Origin: Canna indica | Lineage: Eukaryota > Streptophyta > Magnoliopsida > Zingiberales > Cannaceae | Direction of reading: 5' to 3' | DNA: 64,000 nt | NCBI GenBank assembly: GCA_034359265.1 | Contig: CP136895.1 | Span: 2,978,501-3,042,500 of the forward strand | Shown: positions 34,811 through 47,056 of the stretch, one piece after another | Numbering within the stretch: the first letter of the stretch is position 1 | How the letters are laid out: each line of letters begins with the position of its first letter | Program-made: the position numbers and the translations under genes | The notes under the pieces: model-generated | What the model was told of the DNA's origin: nothing | Databases searched by the model: none | What the model saw: only the letters and a program-made list of their open reading frames with translations

Positions 34811-34974
34811 AAACACATCGATGTCGGATTTTATTTTATTTAGGATATTCTTTTAAAATGAGAAATTAAGCTTTAGAAAATTGACAAATAACTCATAATC
34901 CTATAGATATATTGACTAAAGTTCTTTCGACGACCAAGTTTGATTATTACATGAATTTGATTAGGTTGATTTGA
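34811..34974 (+). pseudogene. Copia pol C-terminal relic, unit 3
   Basis: Same remnant as in unit 1. Confidence 0.75.
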
Positions 34975-35231
34975 GGCATAGGTTAGCCCTACAAGGCTAT
35001 TGGAAGAAGAAGAGAATGATACATCGATCTCAAATTTTCATCAAACGAGAAAATTATGAAAGTTGACTCAATTTGACCCAAATAAGAAAGGGGCCAACTC
35101 ACCGCACTAAATCCAAGAAGAAAAAAGGAGTGTTTTTTCTATCGACAGGCTCAGCCCGCCCATTTGGGCCTGGCGATTGGCCCAAGCCTGCCCATGTGCC
35201 CACTATCCTTTGCCCGTTGCTAATGCATGTG

Positions 35232-35670
35232 TAGGGGTGGAAATAAGTCAGACTAGACCTATATGATAGAAAATTGGCCTGAGCTTGGCCGGTGGCTTAT
35301 TATAGGCTTTAGTTTTGACCTGAGATTGGCTTGGCTTGGCCTGTGGCATATTAACGAAGCTTGTTTCTAATATAAAATTTTGGTTTGACTTAACTTGTAG
35401 CCTATGTTTTATTAAATTAAATTAATATTAATTATTATATTAAAATAATTTTAATGTAAATACGTAATAAAATAATATTATATATTATATTTATATATAT
35501 ATCATCTTAATTGGCTCAGGTCGGTCTATCGGGCTCAATAAATTTTAAATTGAATTTGGACCTAACATGATTTAAAAAAAAGACATATTTTAAAGCAAAA
35601 TTTTAAAAAATAGGTCATGCCAAATCAGACCACTGGCTCTAACAATTCGCCTGACCTATTTTCACTCCTA
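35232..35670. mobile_element. Small hAT-like element, unit 3
   Basis: Ends and interior are as in unit 1. Confidence 0.65.
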
Positions 35671-36197
35671 CTCACGTGCCAGCTTCCTGCAGCTTGCTTG
35701 TGTGCCGGCGCCAACAGCAGCTGCTACAACATTAAAGGGTAAGGTTCTTTAAATCAAAATTGGGAATCAAACTGCATCAGAATTAAATTCTTTGGTCAAA
35801 ATTGGAAATCAAGTTGCAGCTTTTAAATGCTCCGATTCAAAATTGGACATGAGAGGAAATGCAATGATTAACGGCGGATTAAAACCGGCCCATCATTAGC
35901 ACCGGCCGATTTTAATTTAATTAAACCGGGTTTAATTAGAGTAAAACAGGCGCCGATTAACTTTCCCTTTCTCGTACATGGAGGCATATTTCGTCGTTCC
36001 CTTTCTCGTACATGGATGCATATTTTGTCATGCTTATTTTTTCACTGATCACCTCCCCACCGAAAACATCTTTCCTCATCTCTTCTGAAAACCTAAACCC
36101 CACGTCGTTCTCCTCATCTCCTCCGAAAACCTAAACCCCATGCCCGTTCTCCTCCGAAAACCCTAAACCTCATCTTCTCCTCTCCGTTCTTCTCCCC

Positions 36198-36876
36198 ATG
36201 CCATCGTCATCTTCTCGATTTATGGCGATGATGGCGGCGGCGACAAGACGGAAGGAGGCCACCTCCACCACTCTCCTTCGCACCCTCCGCCTAAGGCAGA
36301 GCCACGCCAAACCCTCCGCCCACTTCGTAGGCGCCCGCTCCACGACTTTGCCAACTTCGATGACTACTTGGACGAAGAGGGGGAAGAAGAGCAGGAGAGA
36401 AGGGAAGAGAGGTGGAAGCTGAAGTTCCTTCTCGGGTTGCCTCCTCGTGTTCTCCCTCTCATTGCAGTTAACCAGGTACATATTTTCATTTGCATCAATG
36501 TTAAATAATGCTTTTCATTCCAATTCTCCATTCAGTGGAGACACTGATGGAAGAATCCCAGTCAACTCAACAAGATACACGCTGAACGAGCTTGGCCTCA
36601 AAACTATCCAAGAACGGAAACCATGCTACAACCATAAGAAGGTAATCATTATTATACCTTGGATCTTAAAAGTAATTTGTATCTAACTTATGCCTTCAAA
36701 ACCACTAAGCATTCTTGTTCACTGTGCAGGTAGGTGGCTGGACAATTGTCTTTGACGGACTAACATTTGTTACAGTCAGGGGTGCTGGACACCAAATTCT
36801 CACATTTGCTCTCGACAAGCTCCCCAGCTTATTTATCATAATTTACCCCCACTTGTATTCCATTCATTTCTCTTGA
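36198..36876 (+). pseudogene. Chimeric carboxypeptidase-like fragment, unit 3
   Basis: Same exon pieces. The diagnostic G at 36999 lies 123 bp downstream. Confidence 0.7.
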
Positions 36877-37761
36877 ATTAAAAAAAAGTATTATCCATAA
36901 TTTCTTGGATAATCAAGAATTGCCTGACACACCATTCTAGCAATGGAGATTCCTCAAGTCCACATCTAAACAGTCATATTACCAGCTCCATACTCCCTGC
37001 TTCATTTTATGAAATGTTTGTCTTCCCAACCTAAGCAAAGCAATGAGATGATTGGAAATTGGTGTTGTATCAAGCTCCAAATTAAATACTTATTTCAGTT
37101 CATATGCTGGCTTCCTATGTTTTTTTTATAATGGGACTTACCAAAATTAAGAATTAATTACATTCAGTTACTATTATTTTTTTAGTTTTTAATCAGATAC
37201 ATATTACTCTTAAATCAAACCCAAGTTGGATTAAAGATGATTGTTTTATTCTTTTATTTTATTTTTTTGAGTTGTAATTTTTTTTTAGCTTATTAATGCA
37301 ATTTGAACTGCGTCAACGTTTTATAGGTTCCAAAATAATATTTATCTCAATATATTAAATTCCAAATACAGAAACTCAATATTTAGTTGTTTTTGAATAG
37401 GATCAAATTATTTCAATTTTCTAGGCATTCCCAACATTCATTAACAAAAAAAAAAAATCAAACAAGTGGCTCAAGATCATACTTCATATAGGGTGCAAGG
37501 TTAAATAGTAAGAGAATACAAACATGTTTATCAATTTAAGTATTATAATATTCATTGATGGACATATTTCTAGTATTTGTAGTTACTATCATATATAGTT
37601 GTCAAATAGAGATTTGAATCGTGAATCATTAGGCTGATTTTTGAATTGTGAATCGTGAATTGTATTGAATCTTAAAATTCAAATCATGTTGCCAGCAGTC
37701 GTGAAATCCAATGTGTCTCATCTCCACATTGCATATAAAACCAATTGTTGCAATTGTTGCC

Positions 37762-37935
37762 TAGGGATGGCACTGGGGCGGGTTTGGGACGGCGAAGCCA
37801 ATCCTATCCCAAACCCATTAAGAAAATTCAATCCTAAACCCGTCCCAAACCCGTTAGTATTTTGAAGGGTGATTCCCAAACCCATCCCACTAATTTAACG
37901 GGTACCCACTGGGAACCCGCTTTTCGCCCGTTAAC

Positions 37936-37981
<46 letters not shown>

Positions 37982-39079
37982 ACATATCACAACATAATTA
38001 TCACAACATTTAAACATAAATCATATAAATAGTAAGCTAATTTAAACAATGAAATCAATTATCTGAGCTAGTATCAATGACTATCGAGAGCTAGTAAAGA
38101 CTATCAATTATCTGGGAAAAAAAATGACTTCTTTCATGCAAAGAATCAATAGGAGCAGGCGGTAGGTAACAATTACAAAACAAGCAAGAAAAATAGCTTC
38201 TTTCATGCAAAAATCAACAGTAAATAATTGCAGGCAGCAGGTAAGAAAAAAGTAAACAAAAAAACAAAAAAAAACTTAAGAATCAGATCAAGGGGCGTTC
38301 GGCGTCTGCGTTGCAGCGTCAGGAGAAGCAGATCGCGGCGTCGGGTCCGTCAGGAGAAGCAATCATCAGAGTAGATCATGACATTGGGTTCGTCGGGAGA
38401 AGTAGATCGAGGCGGTCGACTACTGTTGAGAGGCGTCGGGAGAAGCAGTCGTCGGAGCAGATCGCGGCGTCGGGCCCGTCGGGCCCGTCGAGAGAAGTAG
38501 ATTGAGGCGACCGGTTGCTGTTGAGAGGTGTCGGGAGAAGCAATCGTCGGAGAAGTACATCGATTGGCGGTCGGCTCTGTTGAGAGGCAATCGGCTGTTG
38601 TTGAGAGGCGTCGAGATTGAGCGACGGTCTCGAGAGAATCGGTCGTGTGATTGAGGAGCGGCGAGAGGGCGATCTAGTGAAAGGAGGGGCAGCGAGGCGG
38701 CGAGCGGGCTTGAGGGCAATCGAGCAAATGGCTGAGGCAGTGAGGCATCGGGTGACTGGGTGAATCAGGTGAATTAAAATAATGTATTATTAATTTATTT
38801 ATATTATATAATGGGTTAGGAATTAGGGTATAAGTAAAAAGACATAATTATCCCTATATAAGTATATATTAGATAATATGAAGGGTATTTAAGTAATTTT
38901 ACCCTTAACGGGTTTGGGACGGGTTTTAGACTAAAATCCTGGACCCGTCCCAAACCCTACAGGGTTTTTACCTCAAAATCCTATACCCGTCCCACGACCC
39001 AACGGGCAAAACCCGCTAATGACCTATCAGGGTCTGGGATGGGTAAATACCCATTTATACAAACCCATTGCCATCCCTA
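37762..39079. mobile_element. Non-autonomous hAT element, unit 3
   Basis: Shortest copy (1318 bp); perfect TTGTTGCC duplications. Confidence 0.88.
37940..37978. repeat. (TA)n microsatellite, unit 3
   Basis: About 19 TA repeats, the shortest of the four. Confidence 0.95.
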
Positions 39080-40042
39080 TTGTTGCCAGCAGTCCTAAAT
39101 TGCATATAAAACCAATTGCATATTAATACCACATATAAAACCAATTGCATATTAAAACCAATTGCAGTCGTAATTCCACAAGAAGACAATTCCTAAATTG
39201 CATATAAAACCAATTGTTGCCAGCAGTCGTGAAATCGAATGCGTCTCATCTCCTGACCCACATAGGCACATAGCAGGTGCGCACAGTCCTTTCTTTTGAA
39301 TGATCAAATAAAGATTAGACAATTTTTTTGCCAGAGGTAGGAGTGAGCCATCAATAAATTTTTAAATCTATCTATTAATATTGGTCTATCAAAATCATTA
39401 ATCATAAATTTCAATTTCAATTTTTTTGATTTAATTAATCAATATTTTTTTTAATATATTGAAACTACTTCAAAATAAAAGATACAAATTAAACATAATA
39501 CTCATAAATAAAAAAATTAAAGAAGAATAATATCTTTACAAACAATCGCAAGAATAAGATATTTTCATTATGAAATTCAAATATTTATTTAATAAAAATA
39601 TGTATTATAATATTTTAGAGATCCCCTTTATATCATAATATTTATTCATATTTAAAAAATATATATGATTGGTCAAATTTTGAAGAATGAAATATAATTT
39701 AAATATACTTTAATATATTATTTTATATAAGTTTTAGAGAAAAAAATATTTTAAAAAAATTAGGAGCATAAAAATTAAAATATTATATATAAATCGATTA
39801 ATCATTATTTAACAATTAATCAGTACTCAAAAATTAAAAATTTAGAAAATAAAAATAGAAATTGAAACTATCGGATCGATTAATCTAAATATTCAATTCG
39901 ATTTCGAACCAATTTTTTAATTAACCATTCAAAAAAATATATCTACATATGCTACAGTAAAAGGAACTTGTTGAAAGAGCTTTGTTGAAATAGAAATAAT
40001 TAAATAACAATTAAGTAAAGAAAAAACAAATATGGGTCCTCG

Positions 40043-40050
40043 ACTCCTCG
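40043..40050. repeat. 8-bp insertion marking units 3 and 4
   Basis: GGGTCCTCG is followed by ACTCCTCG before GTGAATTC; units 1 and 2 lack these 8 bp. It looks like an imperfect tandem duplication of TCCTCG. Confidence 0.9.
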
Positions 40051-40054
40051 GTGA

Positions 40055-40204
40055 ATTCAAAGAGCTTTGTTGAAGTACGTATTTAACGATGGTCATGAAA
40101 TGATCAACTTGTTGAAAAACCGTGGCTACATCATTGGTGATGCAGAGTCGGTGACAATAAACGGAACCATGGGTGATGATATTATCACCTACATTTATTA
40201 CTAG
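40055..40204 (+). pseudogene. Unidentified exon-like fragment, unit 3
   Basis: Same reading frame as in unit 1, directly after the 8-bp insertion. Confidence 0.35.
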
Positions 40205-41072
40205 CGTGACATTCTATTAGATAACACATTAGCATGTCATTATCAAACACGGTGCATTGTGATAGTTTTGACTGTCATTGAATAGCTTCGCCGACGATCT
40301 AGCGACAAGTTTAGCTACTTGTAAACCTATTTATTCTAGTGGTATTTTCACATTTTGCATATTTCATGTGAACCAAATATATATATGTGTGTACCATATT
40401 TCCCAAGAAGTTAGACTATATGCAAAACTTCATGTTACACTACTAGAATTATGAGTATCAGCAACGGCTGATGCCGTTGCTGAGTCGTTGCTGAAGAGCA
40501 TCAGCAACGGCCGAGCCGTTGCAATAGAGCCGTGACAGAAAGTCGCTTTGCTGATGACTATCAGCAACGGCCGCTCGGGCCGTCGCTAAAAATATTATCA
40601 GCAACGGCCGCTCGAGCCGTCGCTAAAAATATTATCAGCAACGGACACGAAGCCGTTGCTGATAACATTAATAGCAACGGACACGGCGTCGTTGCTGATA
40701 ACATTAATAGCAACGACCGCTGAGCCCGTAGCAAAGCCGTTAGTAAAAGCCCGTCGCTAAGCCGTTGCTGTAGGTCATCAGCAACGGCTTTCGATAAACT
40801 TTTAGCAACGGCTTTCCCACGGACGGCCGTGGGAAAGCCGTTGCTGATGATGCGTACCTGGTAACAGAAATATTAAAAAATTCTAATTTCCATTGATACA
40901 TTCATTATCTGATACATAACTCACACACTCATACACTCATACACACATTCATTCACATCACAAACACACCAAAATATACATCAAAACAATTATATTTATA
41001 TTGATAATATTATCCACGATACAATTCAAATGCAAAATTAAAATATCAATATCCAAACGAAAAATCTCACGA

Positions 41073-42587
41073 TCACGATGGAGGATGGTCTGGATCATAT
41101 GGCGGGGTCTGGAGTGCTTGCGTGTACACCGGCGTGGACTGACTCGAGGACGATGGATTAGATGATGCCGAAGAGATGCCTGCTTCGGGATGACCTGACA
41201 TGTTGCGTAGCATAGCATGCATCTCCTCCATCATCTGACTCTGACGCGCGACCGTCTCCTCTAGAGTTCTTATTCTACTATTATGATCATAACTGGATCT
41301 AGATGTAGACGGCCGCTCACCAGCGACCGGAGGGGTCGGTGCCCCAAGTGGCCCTAGTACGGCCCGCGCATGACCACTATCTACAAAGCCATATACGCGG
41401 CCATGCTCCCAGCCACCTGCGGCCTCGACCCACGATGCTGCGTCAAAGTCATCGGGGGTACCCCCGCGCTGCACCACCGTCTGGCTGTAGGTCTCCTACT
41501 CGAGTTTGATTTTTTGTTTAATATTTATCATAAAACTTAAATTATAAATATATAATAAATAATTTAAACAAATATATAATTACCATAATGTGTGCAGCGC
41601 GGTTGTCGATGTACTCCCCCGTCCCATATGCTCGACGGTGAGTCCGCTCAAACACCGCCATCGGGGAGGGTCGCTGGACACTCCCGTCATCCGACACCGT
41701 CGTCTACATTTACAAAACAAATACATTAATTAGTACACATAATAACAAATAAAATATATAATTAAAAGATATACTTACCATACGGTTCGCGTGCACTGCA
41801 AATGCAACAGAACCGCCGGTGTGACGCGCTGCTCCCTCCGACATGCGATTTCTAGCCGCATTCCGGGAAACCTCCTTCCATCGATCCGTCGACCATATCC
41901 CCACGAGCTGGTCCCATATATCCGGAGTAATCCAACTGGGGCCGTATCCCTGAGTCTCCGCGATGTTAGTGGTCTCAGCTCGGGCCATCGCCTGGGACCG
42001 AGCCTGCCCCAGCTGCCCGTTGTACCTTGCCCGGGAAATAGCCTCCCAGGCAACGTAAATGAAGGGCCTCTGGTCCTCGGCCCATGTATAGCGAGCCTGC
42101 AAAATAATAATATCAGTACCAATATTAATATATCATCATGCATGTAAAAAATAATAATAATACGTGCATCAAACTCGCGCCATAACATGTCGACGTGCTC
42201 GTTAGGCACGTGAGACCACGTAGGCCATGCCCCGTGCATGTATCGTCGAATAGTAGAAGAAATGCTCCTCGGCACTTCTTCTTGCTCGAACTTGCACAAC
42301 AAAAATAAAATTTAATATTATATTATGATATAATGAATTTGTAATGATTCATAATTCATGATATATTACCGCTCCCCAATCACGCTAATCAATCTACGTG
42401 ACTCTGTGGCTGGTGGAGGCTGCCACCTGTTCGGCCCGCGTGGCCGCCTGCGTCTGGATGTACTAGCCTCGGCAGTCTCATCCTCATGAGGATCAGCAAC
42501 AGGAGGATCAGCAGCATGAGTAAGTGCTGGAGTCTCACCGATCGGAGACTCCGAAGCTCTCCTGCGTCGATAACCACGACCAGACAT
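41073..42587 (-). CDS. CACTA TNP1-like gene, unit 3
   Basis: Exons by analogy: 42587-42370, 42290-42164, 42096-41779, 41703-41584 and 41495-41073. The exon 4 donor is still GT. Confidence 0.72.
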
Positions 42588-42664
42588 ATCTATCGAACAA
42601 ACATATAATCAGATTATTGTATAAATAGTAGAGATATATTTAATAAAATATATATACTTTACAA

Positions 42665-43303
42665 TTATTCCTCATCATCTGAATAATAGTCTTCGAATTT
42701 TTCTTCTTCTTCCTCTTCTTCATCTTCTTCATCTCCAGCTTCCTCAATTTCATGATCGTCATCATCAGCATATTCAACTTCTAATTGAATTGACGTTGTG
42801 TCTGCATCCTCGAGTATTGGAATAATACGATCCACAGCAGGAAGATCATCTTCTTGATAGAAACCAGGAGGATCATTTTCTCCTACTATCGGATCAATTT
42901 TTCCTCTACTTTTTGTCTTACAGACTACACGCCAATCTGCTCTATCTTTATTTTGAGCCGGATACTTCGCGTAATATACTTGTTCGGCTTGTGATGCCAA
43001 TATAAAAGGCTCATTTGCTGCCAATTTCGATTTATAATTAACCTCAACAAGTTTGTATTTTGGATGAACTTTCATGCCCCTTTCTGTTGTATCGAACCAA
43101 TGACATCTAAATAGGATCACTGATTTCAAGCCGAAGTAGTGCAACTCTATCACTTCTTCCACCAGTCCATAAAAATCCTTATCACATTCAACATAGGTTG
43201 TCCCTTTCACGCAGACCCCAGCATTCATCGTCTTCTTTGTAAATGCATATTCAACCGTGTGAAATTTATACCCGTTAACAAAATATCCGCTATAGCACGA
43301 CAC
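42665..43303 (-). pseudogene. CACTA DUF4216 piece, unit 3
   Basis: Same 212-codon frame. Confidence 0.8.
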
Positions 43304-43349
43304 AAGTCGTGACGGTCCACTAACAAACTCAAATATTCTTTCATCTATT

Positions 43350-44765
43350 TCAGCTCTGTGATCTTTGTTGTAAGTCTGAATTGAAGTTTTGCTGTATCAT
43401 ATGGCAGTTGAAGGTCCACAAGACCACGACCTTTAAATTGAAGTTTTGCTTCCGATGACAATCATAAGTGACAGCTCCCTCAGTCCACAATGTTTTCAAT
43501 TCATCTATCAAGGGTTTGAGAAATATGTCAATTTCTTTTCGCGGACCCTTAGGACCCGGAATAATCATCGAAAGATAAATAAATTCATCTTTCATGCACA
43601 TTGACGGTGGCAAATTATAAACTGTCAGCAGCACTGGCCAAACTGAATAAGGAGTTGCAGAATGTCCAAACGGATTAAAACCATCTGTGCACAATCCCAA
43701 TCTGATATTTCTAGTATCCCTAGCAAATGAAGGATAACATGTATCCAAATGTTTCCATGCATCACTGTCAGATGGATGAGTCATTACTGTATCATCACGA
43801 CTTCTTGCATGCCAACTCATGTAGGGGGCTGTCTTTTCCGACATGAATAATCTTTGAAGCCTCGGTGTTAGTGGAAAATACCGAAGCACCTTAAACGGGA
43901 TATTTTTCTGTCGGACCGATTTCTTCTCCTTGTAACGAGGGTGTTGACATACAGGGCATTTATCCAACTGCACATTTTCTTTATAATATAAAATGCAGTT
44001 ATTTTGGCACGCGTGTATTTTTTCGTACCCAAGCCCCAATTTTCTCATTAGCTTTTTAGTCTTATAAAAAGTAGGCTCAAACTTATTATCAGTAGGCAGC
44101 ATTCCAATAATCAATCCAGCAATCCGATCATACGCAACTCCGCTGATATTACAATCGACCTTGATGTTTAAGAGCTGTGTCATTGCTGAAAACCTAGTGT
44201 ATTTAGGAAAATTCTCATACAAAGGTTCATCGGCAGCTTTCAACATCTCGTAAAATTCTGCGGCTTCTTTATTCGATAATTCAATCTCTACCGCAGCCCC
44301 TACTTCTGTGATATCAACTGCTGTAGTATCTGGTGGGACTGATGTCTGAAGAACTGGCCGATCAACATTATCATTCAGGTGGAATTGACCCCCAAGACTA
44401 TCAAGTATTATAGTTCTATAGGGATTAGATTGACTGGATGAAGAAGCACCAGCAGAGGAAGATTCACCATATGTCTGAACGACAGGATTGCTCGACGTCC
44501 CGACTTCGCGTGACTCCCCGTGACAAGTCCATAGAAAATATCTTGGTGCAAATCCTTTGCTATATAGATGCAAAGTGTCAGTCTCCCGATCCAAAAATCG
44601 TCCATTTGAACAAATGCGGCACGGACATCGAATTTGATCACCCATGCTAACGAATTTCCGATTTGAATAGGCGAAATTTAGGAAGTACGTTACGCCTAAT
44701 CGAAACTCATTCGTTAAAGCTCCACGATCAAGACGTCGGTACATCCAACTTCGATCAGCCGACAT
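43350..44765 (-). pseudogene. Truncated TNP2 transposase, unit 3
   Basis: Same truncation; Val at residue 265. Confidence 0.88.
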
Positions 44766-44839
44766 GATTCTGTCAATCAATGACAATTTCTTTGGTTAAT
44801 GTATTTAGGTGAGATTGTCCTATTCCATTCGGGATTTAT

Positions 44840-45029
44840 GTTATTTGAACTGCACTTACGTTTTTATTTTAACTGTTAACTAATTATTCTAAATTTCGGC
44901 AGGATCTCCCTATAGTTCTCCGAATACGCATATCATCTGGGCGCGTATCGGAGAACAAGAGAGATGTTGCCGAAATTTAGAATAATTAGATAACAATTAA
45001 AATAAAAACGCAAGTGCAGTACAAATAAC
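44840..45029. repeat. 190-bp foldback, unit 3
   Basis: Arms and loop are as in unit 1. Confidence 0.85.
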
Positions 45030-45237
45030 TATATTCCCAAATTGTCCAATCAGGGACAATTCAAGAATTGTACATCGTATAAAAGATAATCTACTTCTTT
45101 TACACGAACATACAATCCCCGAACGGATCTAAGGTTTTGCTAAATCATATCCAACTCGTCGATGCGTACGTGAAACATATGAACTCGTCGGATGCATGAT
45201 TATTTTCTAAATGTTTCGAGACCGTTCAAGTCCATAT

Positions 45238-45483
45238 TGGACGATTCCGGCGCGCGTCCGAAGTGGACGATTCCGGCGCGCGTCCGAAGTGGACGATACC
45301 GGCGCGCGTCCAAAGTGGACGATTCCTGCGCGCGTCCGAATTGGACGATTCCGGCGCGCGTCCGAAGTGGACGATTCCGGCGCGCGTCCGAATTGGACGA
45401 TTCCGACGCGCGTCCGAAGTGGACGATTCCGGCGTGAGTCCGAATTGGACGATTCCGGCGCGCGTCCGAAGTGGATAATTCCG
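45238..45483. repeat. 26-bp minisatellite, unit 3
   Basis: Nine copies and a partial, unchanged. Confidence 0.95.
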
Positions 45484-45623
45484 AAATTAATCTAAACCCT
45501 AAAAATTATTCTAACAAATTAAACAACTAATCTAAATAATTAATCTAAATAATTAATTAACAATTAAAAAACAATTAAAAAACAATTAAAAAGCAATAAT
45601 AAAATATTATTAAACTACAAATT

Positions 45624-45758
45624 CCGGCGCCGGAGTCAGGTGGACTCCGGCGCCGGCGTACACTGGCCGGACACACTGTCCGGCCAATGTACAAGGACCG
45701 GCGGCGGCCATCGGCCGACCGCCGCCGGCCGAAACCCTATTTTTAGGGTTTCGGTCGG
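45624..45758. promoter_or_regulatory. Four stem-loops, CACTA 5' region, unit 3
   Basis: Short-spacer form as in unit 2. Confidence 0.8.
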
Positions 45759-46227
45759 ATTTTCTACCGGCCGCAACGGGAAGAGACGGCAGCCGGAGGA
45801 CACATACCTTACAGTGTCGGCAGCAGCGGGAGGAGTCGTCGGCGTCGTCGGCAGCAGCGGCAGCGGCGGCGAGAGGTGAGGAGAGGAGCGGCGGCGGCAG
45901 CAGCGGGAGGAAGAAGGGGGCGGGCGCGATGCGTGCCCTATATTAACTTATCAGCAACGGCTCACTCGCCCGTTAGAAAGCCGTTGCTGATAAGTTATCA
46001 TCAGCAACGGCTCACTTGTCCGTTAGTAAGCCGTTGCTAATAAGTTATCATAAGCAACGGCTCACTTGTCCGTTAGAAAGCCGTTGCTAATAATTAACAT
46101 TACCAGCAACGGCTCGCATGTCCGTTAGAAAGCCGTTGCAGATACAACATATTTGCAACGGCTCGAGCGGCCGTATGAATGCCGTTGCTGATAGCCGTTG
46201 CTGAAGATCAAGTTTCTAGTAGTGTTA

Positions 46228-47056
46228 ACCTAATGCCCACCCTAAGAAACTAGTCATTGTTATGCCTTAAAGGGCCGTTTGGTATAATACTAAGTTACTA
46301 ACATGTATAGTACTAATTTGTATTGTATTATTATACAATGTTTGATGCAGACATGTACTATAGCCTGTAGTGTACTATTATTATTATATGCAAGTGCCAA
46401 AACCTTATAATCATGTATGTAATCATCATCATTCTTTGATCCATATCTATTCATTAAGCAAAAGAAGAGTATTAAAAAATAATCAATTAAAGTAACATCA
46501 TGGGAGATATTCAAAGACAAACCGGTGAGCAAACAATATTTCTATTCAATCAATTCTTTTTGCTATATATATTACTAGCAGCTAGTAATGCTTAATTAAC
46601 CTCTGTGAATGTTCCATCATTATTCTCATAATTAGCTTAGACTATTATCTTCAATGCTTCTGAATAATTCATAAACAAAATGCCTTGACCCGTACGTATG
46701 GTTAGAACTATAGTTACCAGAATATCAGATTAATACTTATTCTGGTAATGCAATGGTGAGTAGAACATCCTAGGAATGTTTTATGTTGCTGATAGCTCCT
46801 AGGAATGTTTTTGTCTTTAAAACTGATTAAATCCACTACTTTACTGATTCCAAATTATTGGTGACAATAATTCATAGGCTTTTATAATTTGATGGTGATG
46901 GCACATGTTTGTGTCTGACCTGCAAAACCAAAATTATTGGTGAAGACTATTAACAGCTACCATCACCCCTCCTTTCCTACTAATCCTTATCCTCCATTCC
47001 CATTCCCATTCCCATTTGCTTTGCCTTTGCCACCAGAATAAAGCTTCTTTCCCACC
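46228..47056 (+). promoter_or_regulatory. NLR upstream region, unit 3
   Basis: W-box core at 46685-46690 and hairpin at 46714-46748, as upstream of copy 1. Confidence 0.45.

Larger units (their letters stand above)
40438..46224 (-). mobile_element. CACTA transposon, unit 3
   Basis: 5787 bp, TTA duplications at 40435-40437 and 46225-46227; same structure as unit 2. Confidence 0.95.
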